Assembly (NCBI GenBank): GCA_037954325.1
Contig: JBBMNZ010000040.1
Location: forward strand, 507,001-571,000
Length of the DNA: 64,000 nucleotides
Origin: Fistularia commersonii
Taxonomy: Eukaryota > Chordata > Actinopteri > Syngnathiformes > Fistulariidae
Reading direction: 5' to 3'
The position numbers and the translations under genes were made by a program. Below are positions 56,240 to 64,000 of the stretch, piece by piece; position 1 is the stretch's first letter, and the number at the start of each line of letters is the position of its first letter. The notes under the pieces are model-generated. The model was given only the letters and a program-made list of their open reading frames with translations, ran no database searches and was not told the origin of the DNA.

Positions 56240-58470
56240 CACCAGAAGTCCAGATAAGCACTTTTTGACCACATGACTATATCTTTCGACCAATTGGCTG
56301 GATTGGAGTAATTTGGACGTATATTGAGCAGAATTATTTCTTTTTCAAAATACTCCACACCAGACAATTTTTTGCAAAAAATATATAGGTTATTTACGAT
56401 TTGTACAGTTAACGCTTCAACTTCGTGAGAAAACACTTTTTGACCACATGGATATATCTTTCAACCAACTGGCTGGATTTTAGTCATTTAGAAATATATT
56501 CTGCAGAAAGATTCCTTTCCAACATACTCCACACGAAACATAAGCTTGCAAAAATATATATGCTATTTACACTTTGTACAGCAAAAGTTATCTCGGTGAG
56601 ATAAGCAGTTTTTGACCACATATGCTATTTACACTTTGTACAGCAAACGCTTTCACTCGGTGAGATAAGCAGTTTTTGACCACATGGTTATATCTACTTA
56701 ACCTGCGGTTGGATTACACTGAATTCGACATATGTTGTGCTGAATCATGTTCTATTCAACATGTCTTAGCACTAGACAAAAGATTTAAGGTATTTACAAT
56801 TTGTACAGTAAACCTCTTCAACTCTGTGAGATAAGCACTTTTTGATCACATGACTATATCTTTTGACAAAGGGGCTGGATTGGAGTAATTTTGAGATACA
56901 TTGTGCAGAATCGTTTCATTTTCATCATATATCAGCACCAAAGACAAGCTTGAAAGAATTCCTATGTTATTTACAATTTGTACAATAAACGCTTCAACTC
57001 TGTGAGATGAGCACTTTTTGAACAAATGGCAATATATTTTGAGCCTGGGGCTGGATTTGAGTGATTTTGACATATATTGTGATGAATCATTTACTTTTTA
57101 TTATATTTCAGCACCAAACACAAGTTTGAAAGAATTCATATGTTATTTACAATTCGTACATTAAACGCTTCAACTCGGTGAGATAAGCACTTTTTGACCA
57201 CATGGCTATATCTTTCATCCAAGTGGCTGGATTTTAGTAATTTTGACATATATTGTGCTGAATGGTTTCTTTGTTTAACATACTCTGCACCAAACAAATG
57301 CTTGCAAATATGTATATGTTATTTACAATTTGTACAGTAAACCTCTTCAACTCGGTGAGTTAAGCACTTTTTGACCACATGGCTATATCTTTTGACAAAG
57401 GGGCTGGATTGGAGTAATTTTGAGATAAATTGTAGAGAATCATTTCATTTTCATCATATATCAGCACCAAACACAAGCTTGAAAGAATTCCTAAGTTATT
57501 TACAATTTATACAATAAACGCTTCAACTCTGTGGGATGAGGACTCTTTGACCAAATGGCAATATATTTTGAGCTTGCAGCTGGATTTGAGTGATTTTGAC
57601 ATATATTGTGCAGAATCATGTTCTATTCAACATATTTCAGCACCAGACAAAAGCTTGAGAGAATTGATACGTTATTTACAATTTGTACAGTAAACGCTGC
57701 AACTCGGTTAGATAAGTACTTTTTGACCACATGGCTAATCTTTTGACCAAGTGGCTGGATTTGAGTAATTTTGATACATATTCTGCAGAATCATGTTCTA
57801 TTCATCATATTGCAGCACCAAAAACAAGCTTGAAATAATTCATACATTTTTTACAATTAGTACAATAAATGCTTCAACTCTGTGAGATAAGCACTTTTTA
57901 CTAAATGGCAATATATTTTGAAACTGCGGTTGGCTTTGAGTTATTTTGACATATTCTTTGTAGAAGCATGATCTCTTAGACATATTTCAGCACGAAACAC
58001 AGTTTGTAAGAATTCATAATTTATTTACAATTTGAACAGTAAACTCCTCAACTTGGTGAGATAAGCACTTTTTGACCACATGGCTATATCATTCGACCAA
58101 GTGGCTGGATTGGAGTAATTTGGACATATATTGTACAGAATCATATCCTTTTCATCATATATCAGCAACAAACACAAGCTTGAAAGAATTCATATGTTAT
58201 TTACACTTTGTCGAGTAAATGCTTCAACTCGGTGAGATAAGCACGTTTTGACCACATGGCAATATCTTTTAAACCTGCGGTTGGATAAAACAGATTTTGA
58301 TAGATGTTGAATAGAACATGATTCTGCACAATATATTTCAGCACCAGAAACAAACTTGTAAGAATTCATAAGTTATCTTAAATTTGTACAGTTAACGCTT
58401 CAACTCGGTGACATAAGCACTTTTTGACCACATGGCTATATCTTTGGACCAAGTGGCTGGATTTGAGTGA
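56240..58470. repeat. AT-rich satellite of about 177 bp, array 1
   Basis: Tandem monomers with the conserved boxes 'cgcttcaactcggtgagata', 'agcactttttgaccacatgg', 'ctatatcttt', 'gtggctggatt', 'attttgacatatattgtgca' and 'tttcagcacc'. The 'gagataagcac' box recurs near 56,830, 57,006, 57,181, 57,358, 57,533, 57,710, 57,885, 58,058, 58,228 and 58,410, so the period is about 175-177 bp. Monomers are moderately diverged. One monomer has a flipped segment (58,304-58,334). One partial monomer duplication lies near 56,590-56,690. No genes. Confidence 0.92.
58304..58334. other. 31-bp micro-inversion in a satellite monomer
   Basis: The segment is the reverse complement of the corresponding part of other monomers (for example 57,603-57,633), while 'gattttga' before it and 'tttcagcacc' after it stay in the normal direction. 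Confidence 0.9.
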
Positions 58471-58474
58471 ATTC

Positions 58475-58496
58475 AATAATAATAATAATAATAATA
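58475..58496. repeat. (AAT)n tail of the L2 LINE
   Basis: About seven AAT repeats at the 3' end of the L2. Such short microsatellite tails, rather than poly-A, are typical of L2. Confidence 0.9.
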
Positions 58497-58578
58497 CATA
58501 CGATTTGTATAGCGCTTTTCACGGTACACAAAGACGCTTTACAAGTTGACGACAGAAAAACATAGAACATAAACATTG

Positions 58579-61472
58579 TTAATGGGAAGAGCTGTAGGTG
58601 TTGTAGGTGGTTTGGAAGAGGTGGGTCTTGAGGTTGTTTTTGAAGGAAGACAATGAGTTTGACTCTCGGATGGCTGGGGGGAGGGAGTTCCAGAGGGTGG
58701 GGGCGGCGATGGCGAAGGCTCTGTCTCCCAGGGTGCGGTACTTGGACTTACAGATTGGAGTTAGGAGGTTTTCATCCGAGGAGCGAAGACAACGCGCTGG
58801 AGAGTGGCGACGTAGGTCGGTGAGATATGGGGGGGCGAGGTTGTTGAGGGCTTTGTAGGTGGTGAGGAGGATCTTGAAGTGGATGCGTTGTTTGATGGGC
58901 AGCCAGTGAAGTTGACGGAGAATGGGGGTGATGTGTTCTCTGGAAGGGGAGCGGGTAAGAAGTCGGGCAGCAGAGTTTTGGATGTATTGCAGTTTTTGAA
59001 GGGCACTAGAGGGGAGGCCATATAGGATACTATTGCAGTAGTCGAGTCTGGAGGTGATAAATGCATGGATTAGTGTTTCAGCAGCAAAGGGTGAAAGAGT
59101 GGGTCGGAGGCGTGCTATGTTTCGGAGGTGGAAAAAAGATGTTTTGGTGATGTGATTTATGTGTGGCCTAAAAGAGAGTGCAGGGTCCATGTAGATTCCA
59201 AGATTTCTTACCAGGGGGGAGGGGGAAACAGAGTGACCATCAATGGAGACTGCGAGATTGTGACAGGAATTGAGCAAGGATTTTGGGCCGAATATGATAA
59301 TTTCTGTTTTGTTGCTGTTGAGTTTGAGGAAATTTTGGTTCATCCAGGTTTTTATGTCTGTGATGCAGTCGGTAAGGGAGGAAAGGATTTCGGGAGTGAT
59401 TGTTTTGGTGTTTATGTAGAGCTGAGTGTCATCAGCATAGCAGTGAAAATGGAGTCCATGGCGGCGGATGATGTGTCCAAGTGGCAGTGTGTAGAGGGTG
59501 AAAAGTACGGGGCCAAGAACTGAGCCTTGTGGAACTCCGTGTCGGACGGGGGTGGTGGAAGATGTATGGTTGTTTGTGTTGATGTAGTGAGATCTGCCGG
59601 AGAGGTAAGAGTGGAACCAGGAGAGGGCGGTGTCGGTGATGCCTAATGATTCCAGACGGTTGAGGAGGATTTGATGGTTGACTGTATCGAAGGCAGCGCT
59701 GAGATCAAGGAGGAGGAGGATGGTGAGGGATCCGGAGTCAGAGAGAAGGAGGTAATTTGTTACTTTGATGAGAGCTGTTTCAGTGCTGTGTTGGTTTCTG
59801 AAGCCGGATTGGAAAGTTTCATACAGGTCATGTGTGAAGAGGTGTTGATTTAATTGTGCTGTGACAGCTCTTTCCGTGCTTTTGAGAGGAATGTGAGTTT
59901 GGAGATGGGTCGGAAGTTGTTGGGGTCGTCGGGGTCGAGGCCAGGTTTTTTAAGGAGAGGGGTGATGGCAGCAAGCTTAAGTGATGTGGGGACTGTTCCA
60001 GAGGTGAGGGAGGCGTTAATGGTATCGGTGATGAGTGGGGCAAAGGGGGTGAGGCAGGCTATGACAAGATTTGAAGGCATGGGATCCAGGGGGGAGGTGG
60101 ATGGCTTCATGGTGGTGAGTATTTTGGTGAGATCTGCTGTAGTTATTGGAGAGAAGTGAGTGAGTCGGTGGATAGAAGGGGAGGTGAGTAGGGGCTCTGG
60201 GACTGGGGTGGTGGCAGAGGAAGATGCAAGTTGATTATGGATGGTGTCTGTCTTTGAGGTGAAAAATGACATGAGGAGGTCACATTTTTCCGGGGTGAAA
60301 GTGGATGAGATGTTGTCGTGCGGTTTGAGTAGTTTGTTTATGGTGGAGAACAGAGAGCGTGGATTGGAGGATCCCGAGTGAATGATGCCAGAGTAGTAAC
60401 GGGAACGGGCTTCATTGAGTGCTGTCTAGTAATGTTGCATATGGTCCTTATAGGCTTGGGCATGAACAGTGAGGCCGGTTTTCTTATGTAGTCGTTCAAG
60501 TTTACGGAGTTGTTTTTTTAGCTTGCGGAGTTCCGGGGTAAACCAGGGGGCAGAGTGAGTGAATGTGACTGTTTTGGATTTCAAAGGAGCCAGCGTATTG
60601 AGGGAGGTAGAAAGGGTGTTATTGTAAATGTTGACCAGGTCCATAGGGGTTGGATTTACTGGAAGGGTGAGATTAGAGAGAGTGTTGGTTATGCAGGTGG
60701 AGAGTTTTACTGGGCAGACAGATTTTAGGTTGCGGAAAGTGATTTTGCGGCTGGGCTTAGGTAGGGGCGTGGGGATGTTGATATCAAATGTGATGGCCAG
60801 GTGATCAGATATGGAGAGATCAAAACTGGAGATGTTGTGAATCTGTGAGCCAGTGGAGCAGACCAGGTCAAGGATGTGTCCGTGGTTATGGGTGGGAAAG
60901 GTTATGTGTTGTGTGAAGTTTGTGCAGTTGAGTAGGTCCAAGAAGTCAGATGCATCTTTACAGTCCAGGGAGTCAATATGAAGGTTAAAGTCGCCAAGAA
61001 GTATAACGGTGGTTGAAATTGAAAATAGCGAGGTGATGAATTCTGAGAGATCTGATAGAAAAGATGGGTTGGGTTTGGGGGGGCGGTATATGATCGCTGT
61101 GATGAGTGGTTTGGGTCCGGGTAGTTTAAAAGTCAGGTGTTCAAAAGAAGGGGCAGAAGGGATGGAGAGTATGCGAGGTTGGAGATCTTTGTGGAAAATT
61201 GCAGCAATCCCTCCTCCTCTGCCCTCAGTGCGCGGTTTGTCCAGGTAAGAGTATCCAGTGGGGGTGGTTTGGTTGAGAGAGAAATAATCCTGGGGTTTTT
61301 GCCATGTTTCATTTAGGCACAGAAGGTCAAGTTGTTTGTCAGAGATGAAATCATTTAATATGAGGCTTTTATTGTTGAGGGATCTTGTATTGAAGAGAGC
61401 GATTTTTATTGCCTTTTGTTGTGAAGTGGATGGGGCGGAAGTTGGAATTTGACGGAGGTTTAAATAGTTCAC
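58579..61472 (-). pseudogene. L2 ORF2: endonuclease and reverse transcriptase, almost intact
   Basis: The endonuclease (from about 61,400) has IALFNTRSLNNKS, LLCLNETWQKP, GGGIAAIFHKDL, ILLGDFNLHID and SISDHLAI. RT: NNFRPISKLTFLSK, QSGFRNQHSTETAL, motif A LDLSAAFDTVNH (about 59,686-59,712), motif B GVPQGSVLGPVLF (about 59,510-59,539), motif C CYADDTQLYI (about 59,430) and the usual end (TSRLDYCNSILYGLP, LGDRAFAIAAPTLWNSLP). I find only one in-frame stop (TAG, 60,426-60,428) and one frameshift (near 59,885). The frame begins without an ATG, in overlap with the end of ORF1, so ORF2 may be translated by reinitiation or readthrough. Confidence 0.9.
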
Positions 61473-61816
61473 GCGGGGATGATGACGCGGTTTATTGTGA
61501 TGACGCGGGGAAGAGGTTTGGGGTCCGGTTTATGAGCTGTGCTGTGTCCATAGCGTTGGAATTGAATTTTCTGTTGTAAGAAAGTATGAAAAGTTGCGAC
61601 GGGAGCTACGGTGAATGTAGTGGGGTCGACGAAGAAGTCCATGATTACAGAGTGTGGCGAGGAGTGTCGTGGGGGGGGTAGTTTAGGGATGAGCTGGAGG
61701 AGTTGCTTGGGAGTGTAGCTGAGTGTCATACCCGGGGCTATGAGGAGGCAGGTGCTGGAGCTGGATGTTGGAGATAGTTGCTGGTGGAGAAAGAGATGGT
61801 GGAGCAGGTGGAGCAA
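61469..61816 (-). pseudogene. L2 ORF1 remnant
   Basis: Minus-strand frame of 115 codons, Ser/Pro/Thr-rich with SVIMDFFVDPTTFTVAPVA. It ends at a TGA that overlaps the opening of ORF2. I do not recognise a domain. Position and length fit the short ORF1 of some L2 elements, but it could be untranslated sequence. Confidence 0.45.
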
Positions 61817-62103
61817 GCAGATTTCGGCCGATGGAAATGCCGTCTTGCTAGGCGCCGTCGGGATCCGGAGTTTCGAGACGCTAGCCGGCTAGCGAGCAGA
61901 ACACAAGCAGTCCGGTGGGATGTCGAGGTTGTGAGATGCAGGTAGATTGGTGGAGAGATCGAGACAGTAACGGTAGCTACAGGGCGATTAGACTTTGGTT
62001 AGTTGGCTGGAGGATCGTAACTATTGAGAGATTTGTCTTTGGTTGGTTAGATTGGTTGGTTTGAGAGCGGGAAGCGGCAGCTAAGCGCGCCAGCATCCTC
62101 TCG

Positions 62104-62139
62104 CCCCCCCCCCAAAAAAAAAAAAAAAAAAAAAAAAAA
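62104..62139. repeat. C10-A26 compound homopolymer
   Basis: Ten C followed by 26 A at the 5' border of the L2, before satellite sequence resumes at about 62,140. LINE 5' borders do not normally carry a poly-A; on the LINE strand it reads T26 G10. Confidence 0.92.
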
Positions 62140-64000
62140 TTGACATATCTTGTGCAGAATTATGTTCTTTTCAACATATTTCAGCACCAGACAAAAGCTT
62201 GAGAGAATTGATACGTTATTTACAATTTTTACACAGTGAACGCTTCAACTCGGTGAGATAAGACTTTTTTGCCACATGGCTATATCTTTGGACCAAGTGG
62301 CTGGATTTGAGTGATTTTGACATTTATTGTGCAGAATCATGTTCTATTCAACATATATCAGCACAAGACACAAGCCTGGGAGAATTCCTAAGTTATTTAC
62401 AATTTGTACAGTAAAAGCTTAAAGTCAGTGAGATAAGCACTTTTAGACCACCTGGATATATCTTTCGAACCTATGGCTGGATTTTGAGTGATTTTGATAT
62501 ATATATTGTGCAGAATCATTTCCTTTTGGACATATTTCCACACCAGAAAAAAGCTTGAGAGAATTCATATGTTATTTATATTTTGTAAAGTAAACGCTTC
62601 AACTCAGTGCGATAAAAAGTTTTTGACCTCATGGCTATATCTTTCAATGCTGTGGTTGGATAAGAGGGATTTTGATATATATTGTAAAGAATCATGATCT
62701 TTTCAATATATATCAGCACCAGATACAAGATTGAGAGAATTCATAAGTTATTCACAATTTGTACACTAAACGCTTTTACTCGGTGAGATTAGCAGTTTTT
62801 GACCACATGGCTATATCTTTCAACCAAGTGGCTGGATTTGAATAATTTTGACATATAATGTGCAGAATTGTTTCCTTTTCAATATGTTTCAGCGCAAGTA
62901 ACCTGCTTCAAAGGAATCTGTAGTTATTTACACTCTGTAGCAAAAACGCTTCAACTCAGTGAGATAAGCACCTTTTGACCATATGGCTGTATCTTTTGAA
63001 TCGGTTGCAGGATCACAATTATTTTGACATATATTGTGCAGAATTTGGTCCTTTCAAACATATTTCAGCACCAGTAACCTGCTTCAAAGGAATCTTTAGT
63101 TATTTACACTCTGTATCAAAAACGCTTCAACTCAGTGAGATAAGCACTTTTTGACCATATGGCTATGTCTTTTCAATTTGTTGCTGGATTACAGTGATTT
63201 TTACATAGGTTGTGCAGAATATGGTCCTTTTCAACATATTTCAGCACCAGTAACCTGCTTGAAGACTTTCATGACTTATTTACTCTGTGTACCAAAAACG
63301 CTTCAACTCAGTGAGATAAGGACTTTTATGACCATATGGCTATATCCTTTCAATATGTTGCTGGATTACAGTGATTTTGATATATATTGTGCAGAATCTG
63401 GTCCTTTTCAACACATTTCAGCAGCAGTAACCTGCTTGAAAGGAATCTTTAGTTATTTACAATCTGTATCAAAAACGCTCTAACTCAGTGAGAAAATAAC
63501 TTTTTGACCATATGGATATATCTTTTGAATGTAATGCTGGATAAGAGTGATTTTGACATATGTTGTGCAGAGTCTGGTCCTTTTCAACATATTTTAGCAC
63601 CACTAACCTGCTTGAAAGGAATCTGTAGTTATTTACACTGTGTACCAAAACGCTTCAACTCAGTGAGATAAGAACTTTTTGACTGTATGGCTATATCTTT
63701 CGAATCGGTTGCAGGATCACAACTATTTTGATATATTTTGTGCAGAATTTGGTCCCTTTACACATATTTCAGCACCAGTAACCTGCTTTAAATGAATAAA
63801 TGAATCTTTTGTTATTTACACTCTGTATCAAAACTGCTTCAACGCAGTGAGATAAGCACTTTTTGCCCGTATGGCTATATCTTTCAATTTGTTGCTGGAT
63901 TACAGTGATTTTGACATATATTGTGATGAATTTGGTCCTTTTCAACATATTTCAGCACCAGTAACCTGCTTGAAGACTTTTATGATTTATTTACATTGTG
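62140..64000. repeat. AT-rich satellite of about 177 bp, array 2
   Basis: Continues array 1 after the L2. The 'gagataag' box recurs near 62,256, 62,430, 62,790, 62,962, 63,137, 63,315, 63,670 and 63,850. Monomers here form a second subtype with 'cagtaacctgcttcaaagga' or close variants after 'tttcagcacc' from about 62,890 on. The array runs off the window end. No genes. Confidence 0.92.

Larger units (their letters stand above)
58471..62113 (-). mobile_element. L2 LINE, near full length
   Basis: About 3.6 kb on the minus strand with a GC-rich 5' region (61,820-62,113), an ORF1 remnant, ORF2 and a 3' UTR with 'gatttgtatagcgcttttc' next to (AAT)n at 58,475-58,496, the known L2-type 3' end. It lies inside the 177-bp satellite; the flanks 'gagtgaatt' on the left and 'attgacatat' on the right suggest a short duplication of 'aatt'. 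Confidence 0.9.

Noticed and set aside
58607..59853. Plus-strand ORFs over the L2 LINE
   Set aside because: Antisense shadows of the L2 RT, without similarity to any family I know.
63151..63483. 110-codon ORF in the 177-bp satellite
   Set aside because: Reads through two satellite monomers and repeats its own motif; not a gene.

Overview
The window is a block of repeats from a eukaryotic genome, most likely a teleost fish. I found no host gene, tRNA or rRNA. The fish call is an inference from the mix of families: an L2 LINE with the (AAT)n / 'tagcgcttttc' 3' tail, a Rex1-like LINE, RTE-type LINEs, L1/Tx1-like LINEs, a chromodomain Ty3/gypsy element, Ty1/copia elements and a gamma-type retroviral env. 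Almost every coding stretch is broken, so features are given as elements and pseudogenes.

Layout. 1-3,990: satellite built of (CA)n, poly-C and a roughly 120-bp unique box ('CA-type'). 3,991-20,690: a GC-rich array of GCTCCTCC octamers between two conserved boxes, with higher-order duplications of 2,185, 1,009 and 424 bp. 20,691-28,264: more CA-type satellite with L1-like LINE pieces and an AT-rich repeat. 28,265-37,272: a minus-strand Ty1/copia element (3' LTR, polypurine tract, RNase H, integrase, gag) that was invaded by an RTE-type LINE (18-bp target duplication) and by a deleted second copia ('Q'), and that carries a 1.4-kb inverted repeat. 37,271-39,279: retroviral env plus a probable 3' LTR. 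39,280-40,745: Rex1-like LINE. 41,115-45,807: Ty3/gypsy chromovirus with both LTRs, nested in an L1-like LINE (41,059-41,114 and 45,808-47,160). 47,401-50,601: RTE-type LINE. 50,602-64,000: an AT-rich satellite of about 177 bp interrupted by an L1 (50,693-56,150) and a nearly intact L2 (58,471-62,113).

Two observations stand out. First, short in-place inversions (31 to 65 bp) occur in five unrelated repeats here: twice in copia Q, twice in the L1-like LINE, once each in gypsy, Rex1-like LINE and the 177-bp satellite. A 21-bp foldback, an 18-bp hairpin and the 1.4-kb inverted repeat lie among them. They look like short replication template switches. Second, the LTR of copia Q, the CA-type satellite and the GC-rich octamer array share sequence in a chain, which suggests that a retrotransposon LTR seeded a satellite that was then re-amplified as the octamer array.
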